From the NCBI GenBank assembly GCA_020636045.1, contig JACJYP010000016.1, forward strand, positions 1 to 64,000: 64,000 nt of DNA, given 5' to 3'. A model generated the notes under the pieces. It had not been told where the DNA came from and did no database searches. It saw nothing but the letters and a program-made list of their open reading frames with translations. The stretch comes from Lewinellaceae bacterium. Its GTDB lineage: Bacteria; Bacteroidota; Bacteroidia; Chitinophagales; Saprospiraceae. Positions 24,505 through 33,391 of this stretch are shown piece after piece (positions within the stretch are counted from its first letter, which is position 1; each line of letters opens with the position of its first letter). The position numbers and the translations under genes were made by a program.

Positions 24505-26391
24505 ATGACATTGCTATACCCTCCCCGCATCATTTTTTCTTCCCTTTTCGTCGCCCTTGCAGTGCTCGCCGTTTCCTGCGGGCAAAAAGCACCCGCCTAT
24601 CGCGACTTGAATAAAAACGGGAAAATGGATGTGTACGAAGACTCAACGAAGTCTGTCGATGCGCGCGTGGAAGACCTGCTGTCGCAGATGAACCTGGAAG
24701 AAAAGGCTGGTATGATGTTCATCAACGGCGTATATATCAACGACGACGGTACGCTTGAAAGAAAACCCGACGCCCAGGGACTTGCGGCGCGGCTGCCCAC
24801 GGCTTCCGACTATATCGAGAAGAAGCATATGAACCATATGAATTACTGGGATGCGCCGGGAGTGAAAGCAATGGCGGAGGGTTATAACGCCATGCAGAAA
24901 ATGGCCGAAAATACACGGCTCGGCATTCCGGTGACCATTGCCTCCGATCCGCGCAACTATTTCAGTAACAATATTTTCGCTATGGCGGCCAGGGGGTTCT
25001 CCCAATGGCCCGAACAACTGGGTTTCGCTGCTATCGGCGACGATACATTGGTGCGCAAATTTGCCGACATGGCACGGCAGGAATACGTGGCCGTCGGCAT
25101 CCGCGAAGCCTTGCACCCTATGGCTGACCTGGCCACCGAGCCCCGCTGGGCGCGCGTCAGCGGCACCTTCGGCGAAGACGCCCAACTGTCGTCCCGTATG
25201 GTGAAGGGCTATATCCTCGGCTTTCAGGGCGAGCAGTTGGGGCCGCAAAGTGTAGCCTGCATGACCAAGCATTTCTCCGGCGGCGGCCCGCAAAAAGAAG
25301 GCCTTGATCCGCATTTCGAATTTCAGAAAGGGCAGGTGTATCCCGGCAATAACTTCGAGTATCACATCATCCCGTTTCTGGCGGCATTTGAAGCCCACAC
25401 GGCGTCGATCATGCCGTACTACGGCGTACCGACCGGCCAGACAAGCGAAGACGTAGGCTTTTCCTACAACAAGGAGATCATTACCGGTCTCCTGCGCGGG
25501 AAGTACAAATACGACGGCGTGGTGTGCACCGACTGGGGACTGATCACGGATGCACCGATGGGCCCCGGCATCATCTGGCCTGCGCGGGCCTGGGGAGTGG
25601 AACACCTGAGCCGGGCGGAGCGCGTGCAGAAGGTCATCGAAGCGGGTTGCGATCAGTTTGGCGGAGAGAGCAGCCCCGAACTGGTGATCGAACTGGTGAA
25701 GACGGGCAAGGTCAGCGAGGCGCGTCTCGATGAATCGGTGCGGCGCCTGCTCCGGCAGAAATTCGTGCTGGGGCTGTTCGATCACCCCTACGTCGATGTG
25801 GAAAAAGCCGTGCAGATCGTGGGCAATGACGAGTTTGTGCGTGCCGGCGAAGCGGCGCAACGCCGCTCTTTCACTTTGCTGAAAAATGAGGCGAAAACCT
25901 TGCCCCTGCAAACGGGCAGCGTGAAAATTTATGTGAAAAATGTGGACCCGGCGGTGGCCGCACAATACGGGCAGGTGGTGAACGATCCCAAAGAGGCCGA
26001 CTTCGCCATCTTGCGCCTGAATACCCCCTGGTATCCTGTAGAGACCAAAAATCCTTTTGCCCTGGGGTTCCATCACGGCGATCTGGATTTCAAAGGCGCC
26101 GAAAAAGACAGCATTCTGCAACTGCTGGCCGCCGTGCCGACGATCGTAGATATCTACCTCGACCGGCCGGCTGTGATCCCGGAGATCAACGCAAATGCAA
26201 GGGCTCTGCTGGCCAATTACGGCGCCAGTGATGCGGCGCTGCTGGATATTATTTTTGGAAAAGCAAAGCCGGGAGGCAAGTTGCCTTTCGAACTGCCCTC
26301 ATCGATGGAAGCGGTGCGGAAACAAAAAGAAGACGTACCCCACGATTCTGAAAACCCGCTGTATCCTTTCGGGGCGGGGCTGTCATATTAA
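24505..26391 (+). CDS. Glycoside hydrolase family 3 lipoprotein
   Basis: A 628-residue protein with a lipoprotein signal (LAVSC, Cys about residue 25). It carries the GH3 N-terminal barrel: DPRNYFSNN, REALHPMADLATEPRW, FGEDAQLSS, CMTKHFSGGGPQKEG, and the nucleophile Asp343 in GVVCTDWG. The GH3 C-terminal domain follows, ending FELPSSMEAV...PLYPFGAGLSY. It would hydrolyse beta-glucosidic or related bonds in the periplasm or on the outer membrane. A calcium-loop-like DLNKNGKMDVYED segment follows the lipobox (residues 34-46). No other polysaccharide-utilisation genes adjoin it. Confidence 0.9.
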   Translation: MTLLYPPRIIFSSLFVALAVLAVSCGQKAPAYRDLNKNGKMDVYEDSTKSVDARVEDLLSQMNLEEKAGMMFINGVYINDDGTLERKPDAQGLAARLPTASDYIEKKHMNHMNYWDAPGVKAMAEGYNAMQKMAENTRLGIPVTIASDPRNYFSNNIFAMAARGFSQWPEQLGFAAIGDDTLVRKFADMARQEYVAVGIREALHPMADLATEPRWARVSGTFGEDAQLSSRMVKGYILGFQGEQLGPQSVACMTKHFSGGGPQKEGLDPHFEFQKGQVYPGNNFEYHIIPFLAAFEAHTASIMPYYGVPTGQTSEDVGFSYNKEIITGLLRGKYKYDGVVCTDWGLITDAPMGPGIIWPARAWGVEHLSRAERVQKVIEAGCDQFGGESSPELVIELVKTGKVSEARLDESVRRLLRQKFVLGLFDHPYVDVEKAVQIVGNDEFVRAGEAAQRRSFTLLKNEAKTLPLQTGSVKIYVKNVDPAVAAQYGQVVNDPKEADFAILRLNTPWYPVETKNPFALGFHHGDLDFKGAEKDSILQLLAAVPTIVDIYLDRPAVIPEINANARALLANYGASDAALLDIIFGKAKPGGKLPFELPSSMEAVRKQKEDVPHDSENPLYPFGAGLSY

Positions 26392-26406
26392 CTTGCCTGT
26401 TGGCTT

Positions 26407-27690
26407 TCAATTATTGTCCTTGGGCGGTCCGCTTTTGGTCCCGCCTTTGCCGCGGCGCCTGCGTCCACCGGGGCGTTTGCCATCTCCGCGGCCGCGCGGA
26501 GGCCGTTTTTTGCCTTCATCCCTGCCGCCATGCGGTTTCCGGTGAGGGGCATCGGCCAAAGACGCCAGGTGTGACGGTACAGGCAGTTTGGGTATTTCGT
26601 TGCCGATCAGTTTTTCGATGCGTTTAAAACGTTGCAGGTCGGGGTGCGATACCAGCGTAAGTGCGGCGCCCTTGCGTGCGGCGCGCGCGGTACGGCCAAT
26701 GCGGTGTACGTAATCTTCTGCGTCGCGCGGCACGTCGTAGTTGATCACCAGGTCGATGCCCTCCACGTCGATGCCGCGGCTGAGCACATCGGTGGCAACC
26801 AGAATATCGACCTGGCGGTTGCGAAAAGCCAGCATGACCTGTTCGCGGTCGGCCTGTTCGAGGTCGCTGCTGATCATGCCTGCGTGAAAGTTTTTTGCTT
26901 TCAGACGCTGATACAACTGCGCGACCACCTGTTTGGTGGAACTGAAGATCAAAATGCGTTCGCCGCTCCTGCCTTTTAAAATATCCGTGATCAGCGGCAT
27001 TTTTTGCCGATCGTTCAGCATGTAGGCGCTTTGACTCACCCCTTCGGCGGGTTTGGAGAGGGCGATGCTCACGGTCTCGGGGTTGCGGAGCAGGCCTTTC
27101 GCCAGGCGCATGACGCCCTGCGGCATCGTGGCGGAAAAGAGCAGGCTCTGGCGTTTCGGGTTGAGGTTGTCGATGATGCGGGTGAGGTCGGGTAAAAAAC
27201 CCATGTCGAGCATGCGATCCGCCTCGTCCAGCACCAGAAAGCGCAGGCGCGAAAAATCGACATAGCCCATGTTTATATGGGAGATCAGCCTGCCCGGTGT
27301 GGCAATCACGATGTCGGCGCCGCGGGTGAGGGCTTCCCGGCCACGGGCAAAATCCTTTCCACTGCCGCCGCCGTAAATAGCGATGGATGAAACGCCGGTA
27401 AAGTAGGAATATGCCTCCACGGCCTGGTCGATCTGCATCGCCAGTTCGCGGGTGGGTACGATCACGAGCGCCTGAATAAAATCGGATTCACCCGATTCCA
27501 TGATCATATGTATGATAGGCAGCACGAAAGCGGCGGTTTTGCCGGTGCCGGTCTGCGCGATGCCGATGAGGTCCTTTCCTTGCAGGATCAGGGGGATGGC
27601 CTTTTCCTGGATGGGCGTAGCGGTAGTAAAATTCAGGGCGTCGATGCCGTCCAGGAGGTCGGGGTGAAGGCCAAATTCAGAAAAATCCAA
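26407..27690 (-). CDS. DEAD-box RNA helicase (RhlE-like)
   Basis: A 427-residue helicase with the full DEAD-box motif set: Q motif FTTATPIQEKAIP, motif [12 protein letters not shown], Ia [48 protein letters not shown] and [13 protein letters not shown]. The C-terminal tail of about 50 residues is rich in Arg, Gly and Lys, as in RhlE-type enzymes. It remodels RNA structures in ribosome assembly or RNA decay. It is convergent with the GH3 gene (15 bp apart). A second, longer DEAD-box gene lies at 50.6 kb. Confidence 0.93.
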   Translation of the reverse strand: MDFSEFGLHPDLLDGIDALNFTTATPIQEKAIPLILQGKDLIGIAQTGTGKTAAFVLPIIHMIMESGESDFIQALVIVPTRELAMQIDQAVEAYSYFTGVSSIAIYGGGSGKDFARGREALTRGADIVIATPGRLISHINMGYVDFSRLRFLVLDEADRMLDMGFLPDLTRIIDNLNPKRQSLLFSATMPQGVMRLAKGLLRNPETVSIALSKPAEGVSQSAYMLNDRQKMPLITDILKGRSGERILIFSSTKQVVAQLYQRLKAKNFHAGMISSDLEQADREQVMLAFRNRQVDILVATDVLSRGIDVEGIDLVINYDVPRDAEDYVHRIGRTARAARKGAALTLVSHPDLQRFKRIEKLIGNEIPKLPVPSHLASLADAPHRKPHGGRDEGKKRPPRGRGDGKRPGGRRRRGKGGTKSGPPKDNN

Positions 27691-27777
27691 ACGGGTATTG
27701 ATTTAATGCTTGATAAAATGCCTGCAAATATGGCGATTTTGAATGAGAAATACGTGCTGCACCGATCTGTGCAGCGA

Positions 27778-28203
27778 TCACAATTCCCACTTTTTGGTGC
27801 GAAAGAACCGCACTACGAGGTACAACAGCAGCCCTGCCGGACCGGTGAGCATCGTCAGCAGCAGACTGGGAACGACGAATATGTGGCCGATTTTCAGTTG
27901 CCGTGCGTCGTGCGACTGCCAGGTGCCTACGAGCAGGCAAAAAGACAGGTAATTAAGCCAGCCGGTCAGCAGCATTTCCTTGCTGCGAAACAAATTTTTG
28001 AAGCCCTCCAGCGACAGCAGGCTGCCTCCTCCTTCCGCGCCGGCCAGGTAGGAAAAAGTGAACACGGCCGCTGCGATCAGCAGTATGATAGCTGCCGCAA
28101 AGGCGACGGGCTCTGTGTACTGCCATTTGGGGGCGAGGATCAGCAATGCCCAGGGCAGGAAAATGAGAATGCTGGCGTAACTGTAAAAATCGTCGGCTGT
28201 CAC
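27778..28203 (-). CDS. ABA4-like (DUF4281) membrane protein
   Basis: A 141-residue protein with four hydrophobic helices and the DUF4281 signature: LPWALLILAPKW near the start, FSYLAG, the KEMLLTGWLNYLSFCLLVGTW block and a VPSLLLTMLTGPAGLLLYL helix. The only start that keeps the first helix is GTG at 28203, because upstream codons in that frame are shadow sequence of nadC. ABA4 is required for neoxanthin formation in plants; bacterial homologues are of unknown function. It follows nadC by 56 bp and is probably co-transcribed. Confidence 0.75.
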   Translation of the reverse strand: MTADDFYSYASILIFLPWALLILAPKWQYTEPVAFAAAIILLIAAAVFTFSYLAGAEGGGSLLSLEGFKNLFRSKEMLLTGWLNYLSFCLLVGTWQSHDARQLKIGHIFVVPSLLLTMLTGPAGLLLYLVVRFFRTKKWEL

Positions 28204-28208
28204 AGGTT

Positions 28209-28243
28209 GGAAATGAGGAGACTTGAAACTGGAAATTGGAAAC
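28209..28243. repeat. Short heptad tandem repeat of TGGAAAY type
   Basis: Between the nadC stop and the ABA4-like start, units resembling GGAAATG, TTGAAAC, TGGAAAT and TGGAAAC follow in 7-bp register. This is a different heptad family from the CCGTNNA tracts but has the same unit length. Confidence 0.5.
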
Positions 28244-28259
28244 TGGATATTGCGGCTGC

Positions 28260-29120
28260 TTATTTCTGCACCTTTAGGCTCATGTCCAGTGGCTGCGCCG
28301 AATGGGTGAGCGCTCCGGCAGATACGTAGTTGACGCCGGTTTGGGCGTATTTTCTGACGTTGAACAGCGTGATGCCGCCCGAGGCTTCCGTCTGGAAGCG
28401 CCCGTTCACAAAAGCGACGGCCTCGTGCAGAATGGGGATCTCGAAATTGTCGAACATGATGCGGGTGATGCCGCCCACCTGCAGGAGTTCTTCGAGTTCC
28501 ACGAGGTTGCGCACTTCCACCGTGATGTTGAGTTGCAGGCCTTTTTCTTTCATGTACGCCTGCGCGCGCCTGACGGCATTGGTGATGCTGCCTGCGGCGT
28601 CGATGTGGTTGTCCTTGATCATGATCCAGTCGTACAGCCCCCAGCGGTAATTTTCGCAACCGCCGATGTGAACGGCCCATTTTTCCAGAAACCGGATCAG
28701 CGGGGTGGTCTTGCGGGTGTCGAGCACCTTCACGGGCAGGTCGCCGACCTCGAACGCGAAGCGGCTGCTCAGTGTGGCGATGCCGCTCATGCGCTGCATG
28801 GCATTCAGCACCAGGCGTTCGGCCTGAAGCAGGGCGCGGGTATTGCCTTCCACTTCAAATGCCGTTTCGCCCCACAGCACATCGGCGCCGTCGGGCTTGT
28901 GAACGACCATCTGCACGGTCGGGTCGAGGTGGCGGAAAATATGTTCGGCCAGTTCCACGCCGGCCAGTACGCCGTAGTCCTTGACTTTCAGGGCGGCGCG
29001 GCTGCGGCTGTCGGCGGGGATGGTTGCCAGAGAAGTGTGGTCTCCGTCGCGGATATCTTCCTCCAGTCCTGCTATGATAAAACTTCTGATCTGCTGATCG
29101 GTGATCTGTGATGGTCGCAT
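28260..29120 (-). CDS. nadC: Nicotinate-nucleotide pyrophosphorylase (carboxylating)
   Basis: A 286-residue quinolinate phosphoribosyltransferase. Diagnostic segments are GDHTSLATIP near the N-terminus, ERLVLNAMQRMSGIAT, LDTRKTTPLIRFLEKWAVHIGG and the KDNHID loop, followed by EVEVRN-type and TEASGGI strands. It converts quinolinate and PRPP to nicotinate mononucleotide in de novo NAD synthesis. It lies in a minus-strand run with the ABA4-like, peroxiredoxin-like and M15 genes. No nadA or nadB is in the window. Confidence 0.95.
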   Translation of the reverse strand: MRPSQITDQQIRSFIIAGLEEDIRDGDHTSLATIPADSRSRAALKVKDYGVLAGVELAEHIFRHLDPTVQMVVHKPDGADVLWGETAFEVEGNTRALLQAERLVLNAMQRMSGIATLSSRFAFEVGDLPVKVLDTRKTTPLIRFLEKWAVHIGGCENYRWGLYDWIMIKDNHIDAAGSITNAVRRAQAYMKEKGLQLNITVEVRNLVELEELLQVGGITRIMFDNFEIPILHEAVAFVNGRFQTEASGGITLFNVRKYAQTGVNYVSAGALTHSAQPLDMSLKVQK

Positions 29121-29196
29121 GCGTTACGATGAAAAGATTAAGCGATTTGGTTTATGGAAGCGAAGAAACGGCAAAAAATGGTTTTTCCGTGTGCGA

Positions 29197-29757
29197 TCAC
29201 ATTTTCCATTTGATGTTGCAGCCGCCTGAAGGGCGCTGCTGCTCGCTGACGGGCCGGCCTTCCAGCACGGCGTCGAGCGCTGCGCGCAGGTCGGCGCCGG
29301 TGGCGGGCACGGGGTTGCGTTTGGGGCGGCTGTCGTCGAGTTGCCCGCGGTACACAAGCCTTCTGTCGCCGTCGAACACGTAAAAATCGGGCGTACAGGC
29401 CGCGTCGTAGGTGCGTGCTACTTCCTGGGTTTCGTCGTAAAGGTAGGGAAACGGGTAGCCGACTTCCTTCGCGTGCCGGCGCATCTGTTCGGGGCCGTCT
29501 TCCGGGTAGGCCGTGGCGTCGTTGCTGCTGATGCCGATGAACGCTACGCCGCGCGCGCCGTATTCTTCCGCAACTTTCACGATCTCGGGGTTGACGTAGA
29601 GCACGTAAGGACAGTGATTGCACAGGAACATGACGACCGTCGCCTTGTCAGACGCCAGTTCTTCGAGCCTGCGGATTTGTCCGCTGACGGTATCGGGAAG
29701 TTCGAAATCCGGCGCTTGTGTGCCGAGGGGGAGCATATTGGATTCTGTATAAGCCAT
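29197..29757 (-). CDS. Peroxiredoxin-like thioredoxin-fold protein
   Basis: A 186-residue protein of the AhpC/TSA-like group often called thioredoxin family protein (PRX_like1). It has PLGTQAPDFELPD, then the redox segment VVMFLCNHCPYVLYV (CxxC-type Cys pair), GISSNDATAYPEDGPE, and CTPDFYVFD followed by RGQLDDSRP. No signal peptide is seen, so a cytoplasmic site is likely. The ATG at 29757 was preferred over 29778 because it aligns with the family N-terminus. It follows the M15 peptidase by 21 bp and probably shares a transcript. Redox role is inferred from fold. Confidence 0.88.
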   Translation of the reverse strand: MAYTESNMLPLGTQAPDFELPDTVSGQIRRLEELASDKATVVMFLCNHCPYVLYVNPEIVKVAEEYGARGVAFIGISSNDATAYPEDGPEQMRRHAKEVGYPFPYLYDETQEVARTYDAACTPDFYVFDGDRRLVYRGQLDDSRPKRNPVPATGADLRAALDAVLEGRPVSEQQRPSGGCNIKWKM

Positions 29758-29778
29758 AATTTTCTGGATAGCGGGCAT

Positions 29779-30573
29779 TCACTGACAGGCAGTATTGATG
29801 CCCGAAACGTAATGTTGCAGGATGCCGATCTCCGTTGCCGTTTCGGCGCCTTTAAAACCTGTAAGGTCTTTGTCGGTGATTTTGTTTTTAAAAACGGCCA
29901 AAAAGTGCTTGCTCAGCGGGGTGTAGGACCAATGCCACTTTTCTTCCTTGTAGCCATGCGCACGCCCCGCCGTGTAGGGTTGGCAAAAACCGTATTCGTG
30001 CGCGTGCGCCGACAGCCAGGCGTAGGCTTTGGCAAATTTTCCGTTCTTCTCAAAGGAGGGATTGTTGAGATCGTTCAGGTCGATATCGGTGCCCCAATGA
30101 TGCCGTGAAGCGCCGGGCATGGCCGAATATTCGAGAATTTTCAGGGCGCGTGCTTTGGCCTCCGGAGTGGCTTTGGAATATCGCTCCCATTTGGCCTCCC
30201 ATATCTCTTTCTGCCGCCTGAAGTTGCGCGTGGCGGAAATGATCCGCAGCGAGATGCCGTCCTTTTCTGCCGCTTCGAACATTTTTTTGAATGCCTCGAA
30301 CGCCTCCCTGCGGAGCAACATGCCGCTCTTGTCGGTATAGGGTTTGCCAATAGCGACGAAATCTTTCCGTGTCGCCGGATCGAAACGCCCCAGCAGGTAA
30401 TCGATATCTACCTCCGGCACCGAATCGCGGGCGCTGTCCTGCGGGCTGTAATGTGCCGGCAAGGCATCGGGTGTTTGCGGTGCGGGCGGGTTTTGCGAGC
30501 AGCCTCCGGAGCAGAGCCAAACAATGGCAGCAAAAAATACGTACGGCGGGAAGAAAATTTTCGGAACGATCAT
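29779..30573 (-). CDS. M15 (VanY-type) D-alanyl-D-alanine carboxypeptidase lipoprotein
   Basis: A 264-residue protein with a lipoprotein-like signal (LCSGGC) and an M15B domain. The zinc site is SRHHWGTDIDL (His158, Asp165) and EKWHWSY (His214); an RIISATRNFRRQKEIW segment upstream supports the family. It would trim peptidoglycan stem peptides at the cell envelope. The frame extends 58 codons further upstream, but the ATG at 30573 directly precedes the signal peptide. A minus-strand TACTTTTG -7 element lies at 30605-30612. Confidence 0.87.
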   Translation of the reverse strand: MIVPKIFFPPYVFFAAIVWLCSGGCSQNPPAPQTPDALPAHYSPQDSARDSVPEVDIDYLLGRFDPATRKDFVAIGKPYTDKSGMLLRREAFEAFKKMFEAAEKDGISLRIISATRNFRRQKEIWEAKWERYSKATPEAKARALKILEYSAMPGASRHHWGTDIDLNDLNNPSFEKNGKFAKAYAWLSAHAHEYGFCQPYTAGRAHGYKEEKWHWSYTPLSKHFLAVFKNKITDKDLTGFKGAETATEIGILQHYVSGINTACQ

Positions 30574-30680
30574 GCAATTCAGCGGGTTAGCCGTTTTGGC
30601 GGCGCAAAAGTAAAGAAACCCGACAATTGTAAACGGACCGCCTGCGAGTGCAGGCAATTCATTTACCTTTGCGGCTTCGA

Positions 30681-30837
30681 ACGTGTTCGGGATTTTTATG
30701 CCGGGCCCGAAAAGAGTCTTTTTGGCCTGTTTTTCACCTTTTTTCACTTACATAGTCACCGCTATGCGCCTGAAAAAACGCGCAAAACAGGCTAAAAATC
30801 CATCCTTTCTGTCTCCTGCATAAAACCCCGAACACGT
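30681..30837. repeat. Nested inverted-repeat element upstream of aspS
   Basis: Outer arms ACGTGTTCGGGATTTTTATG (30681-30700) and its near complement at 30819-30837 enclose an inner pair, TTTTTGGCCTGTTTT (about 30719-30733) and AAAACAGGCTAAAAA (30784-30798). No gene lies inside. It sits between divergent genes (M15 and aspS) and so is in a position to affect either promoter. A TATTTTTG -7 element for aspS (30841-30848) starts 4 bp beyond its right end. Confidence 0.78.
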
Positions 30838-30898
30838 TCTTATTTTTGCCGGCCTCTTCGGACGACGGCACTCAACCACGCTCAACGCAACATTTCTC

Positions 30899-32662
30899 AT
30901 GTATCGTACCCATACCTGCGGCGAACTCCGCCTTTCCGACCTCGAAAAAGAAGTAACCCTCTCCGGCTGGGTAGCCATCAGCCGCGAACTCGGCGGCCTC
31001 ACTTTTGTCGACCTCCGCGACCGCTACGGCATCACGCAGCTCGTGTTCGATATGGACGACAACGCAGAACTCTGCGAACAGGCCCGCAACCTCGGCCGCG
31101 AGTTCGTGATCCAGGCCGGCGGCACGGTGCGCGAACGGGCCAGCAAAAACCCGAACCGCGCTACCGGCGACATCGAGATCCGCGTTACTTCCATGAAGGT
31201 GCTCAACGCGTCGAAAACGCCGCCATTTACGATACAGGACGATACCGACGGCGGAGACGACCTGCGCATGAAATATCGCTACCTCGATCTGCGCCGCAAT
31301 GCGGTGCAGAAAAACCTGCTGTTCCGCTCCGACCTGGCCATCGAGACGCGCAAATACCTCGCAGGGCTGGGATTTGTAGAAGTGGAAACGCCCAATCTAA
31401 TCAAATCCACCCCGGAAGGCGCCCGCGATTTCGTAGTGCCCAGCCGCATGAACAAGGGGCAGTTTTACGCGCTGCCGCAAAGCCCCCAGACTTTCAAGCA
31501 GATCCTGATGGTGGCGGGTTTCGACAAGTATTTCCAGATCGTGAAATGCTATCGCGACGAAGACCTGCGCGCCGATCGCCAGCCCGAATTCACGCAGATC
31601 GACTGCGAAATGTCATTCGTGCATCAGGAAGATATCCTCCGGACCTTCGAAGGCCTGACCCGGCACCTTTTCAAAACGACCCTCGGGGTGGAATTGGGCG
31701 AATTTCCCCGCATGACCTACGATGAGGCCATGCGCCGCTTCGGTTCCGACAAGCCCGACCTGCGTTTTGGGATGGAATTCACGGACCTCAGCGCAACGGC
31801 AAAAGGAAAAGGCTTCCAGGTATTCGACGCCGCGGAATCGGTAATCGCGATCTGCGCGCCCGGCTGCGCCGGCTATTCGCGCAAACAGATCGACGAACTC
31901 ACGGAATGGGTAAAACGCCCGCAGATCGGGGCAAAGGGGCTGGTGTATGTCAAATACGAAGAGGACGGCTCCGTCAAGTCTTCGGTCGACAAATTTTACA
32001 CCCCCGAGGATCTGCAAGGCTGGTTACAACAATGCGGCGCACAGCCCGGAGACATGCTTTTCCTGCTGTGCGGGGAAGCGGAAAAAACGCGCAAGCAACT
32101 CAGCGAACTGCGCCTGGAAATGGGCGGCCGCCTCGGCCTGCGCAAAACAGGCGATTACAAACCGCTGTGGGTCATGGATTTTCCCTTGCTGGAATGGGAC
32201 GAGGAAGAAAACCGTTTTTTCGCGATGCACCACCCGTTCACCAGTCCGAAACCGGACGACATCGTGAAGATGGAAAGCAGCGACCACACAGTGCTGAAAG
32301 GCATCCGCGCCGATGCCTACGACCTCGTGCTCAACGGCGTGGAGATCGGCGGCGGGTCTATTCGTATCCACGATCGCGATCTTCAGAGCCGCAACTTCCG
32401 CCTGCTGGGATTTTCGCCGGCAGAAGCGGAAGCGCAATTCGGCTTCCTGCTCGGGGCATTCGAATACGGCGCGCCGCCGCACGGCGGTATCGCCTTCGGC
32501 TTCGACCGCCTGGCTGCAGTGATGAACGGCGCCAGTTCCATCCGCGATTTTATTGCATTCCCCAAAAACAACCAGGGGCGCGATATGATGATCGACGCGC
32601 CGGACATGATCAAGGAAAAACAACTGGAAGAACTGGGCATCCGGGTGGTGAAAGATGCGTAA
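30899..32662 (+). CDS. aspS: Aspartate--tRNA ligase
   Basis: A 587-residue bacterial-type AspRS. It has an N-terminal anticodon-binding OB fold (RTHTCGELR... [13 protein letters not shown]), the class II motif 2 region ([37 protein letters not shown]), a GAD insertion domain typical of bacteria, and motif 3 ([13 protein letters not shown]) near the C-terminus. It charges tRNA with aspartate in the cytoplasm. The start ATG at 30899 is preceded by a -7 element about 50 bp upstream. It is complete and of usual length. Whether it is discriminating or also makes Asp-tRNA(Asn) is not clear. Confidence 0.96.
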   Translation: MYRTHTCGELRLSDLEKEVTLSGWVAISRELGGLTFVDLRDRYGITQLVFDMDDNAELCEQARNLGREFVIQAGGTVRERASKNPNRATGDIEIRVTSMKVLNASKTPPFTIQDDTDGGDDLRMKYRYLDLRRNAVQKNLLFRSDLAIETRKYLAGLGFVEVETPNLIKSTPEGARDFVVPSRMNKGQFYALPQSPQTFKQILMVAGFDKYFQIVKCYRDEDLRADRQPEFTQIDCEMSFVHQEDILRTFEGLTRHLFKTTLGVELGEFPRMTYDEAMRRFGSDKPDLRFGMEFTDLSATAKGKGFQVFDAAESVIAICAPGCAGYSRKQIDELTEWVKRPQIGAKGLVYVKYEEDGSVKSSVDKFYTPEDLQGWLQQCGAQPGDMLFLLCGEAEKTRKQLSELRLEMGGRLGLRKTGDYKPLWVMDFPLLEWDEEENRFFAMHHPFTSPKPDDIVKMESSDHTVLKGIRADAYDLVLNGVEIGGGSIRIHDRDLQSRNFRLLGFSPAEAEAQFGFLLGAFEYGAPPHGGIAFGFDRLAAVMNGASSIRDFIAFPKNNQGRDMMIDAPDMIKEKQLEELGIRVVKDA

Positions 32663-32679
32663 AGATCATTGATTAGGAC

Positions 32680-32687
32680 TATATTTG
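32680..32687 (+). promoter_or_regulatory. -7 element TATATTTG upstream of the Uma2 gene
   Basis: TATATTTG fits TAnnTTTG exactly and ends 19 bp before the Uma2 ATG. No convincing -33 TTG sits at the proper distance, so the call is tentative. It suggests that the Uma2 gene has its own transcript rather than relying on aspS. Confidence 0.4.
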
Positions 32688-32706
32688 TCCTTCAGCGTAT
32701 AGCCCT

Positions 32707-33327
32707 ATGGTGAATACATCTCAACTCATCGATGAACTTCAGCATCAGCCGGATTTTCCGGCGGCGGTAGAAGAGTTGCAAAAACGCCTGGAGCAGGAAA
32801 GGTCCAGGCGACAGGAGTATTATGCCCTCCTACACGAAGATGGAAAAGCAGAATTTATCAACGGCGAGATCATCTACCAGTCGCCGGTGAAAAGAAAACA
32901 CTGGAAAGTTTCCATCCGGCTTTCTACGTTATTGCACAATTATGTAGAGACTAACCAACTCGGAGAGGTCGGCGTGGAAAAAGTCATGGTATCCCTGTCA
33001 AGGAATGACTATGAACCTGACATTGTATTTTTTTCCAACGAAAAGGCCGGCGGGTTCCAGCCGGATCAGATGCATTTTCCGGCGCCTGATTTTGTTGTGG
33101 AGATCGTCTCAGAATCCACGGAAAGTCGTGACCGGGGCGTTAAATTTGATGATTATGCTGTGCATGGTGTGCAGGAATACTGGATCATCGACCCGGAAGA
33201 ACGTTCCATAGAACAATATCTCTTGCAAGGGAAAACGTTTGAGTTATATCAAAAACTCACAGGTGCGGGATTGCTGAAGTCGACCGCAATCCGCGACTTT
33301 ACCGTAGAGATATCGTCGTTGTTTTAG
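32707..33327 (+). CDS. Uma2 family (DUF820) PD-(D/E)XK nuclease-fold protein
   Basis: A 206-residue protein with an N-terminal charged helix (about 1-50) and a Uma2 domain: EFINGEIIYQSP, then NDYEPDIVFFS (core Asp), then APDFVVEIVSESTESRDRGVKFDDYA (Glu-x-x-Ser active-site motif with the downstream Lys), then YWIIDPEER. The nuclease-fold residues look complete. The biological role of the family is not established; toxin-antitoxin or transposon links have been suggested. It is 44 bp after aspS and 64 bp before the RND gene. Confidence 0.85.
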   Translation: MVNTSQLIDELQHQPDFPAAVEELQKRLEQERSRRQEYYALLHEDGKAEFINGEIIYQSPVKRKHWKVSIRLSTLLHNYVETNQLGEVGVEKVMVSLSRNDYEPDIVFFSNEKAGGFQPDQMHFPAPDFVVEIVSESTESRDRGVKFDDYAVHGVQEYWIIDPEERSIEQYLLQGKTFELYQKLTGAGLLKSTAIRDFTVEISSLF

Positions 33328-33391
33328 TGCCGCCTAAACCATCTTTCCGTCCGGCTGTTTTCGTACTCTAAACCATATCCGAGCCTCCTGC

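Noticed and set aside
28281..28680. N-terminal extension of the ABA4-like frame over nadC
   Set aside because: The upstream part is Arg/His-rich shadow of nadC; the conserved protein begins at GTG 28203.
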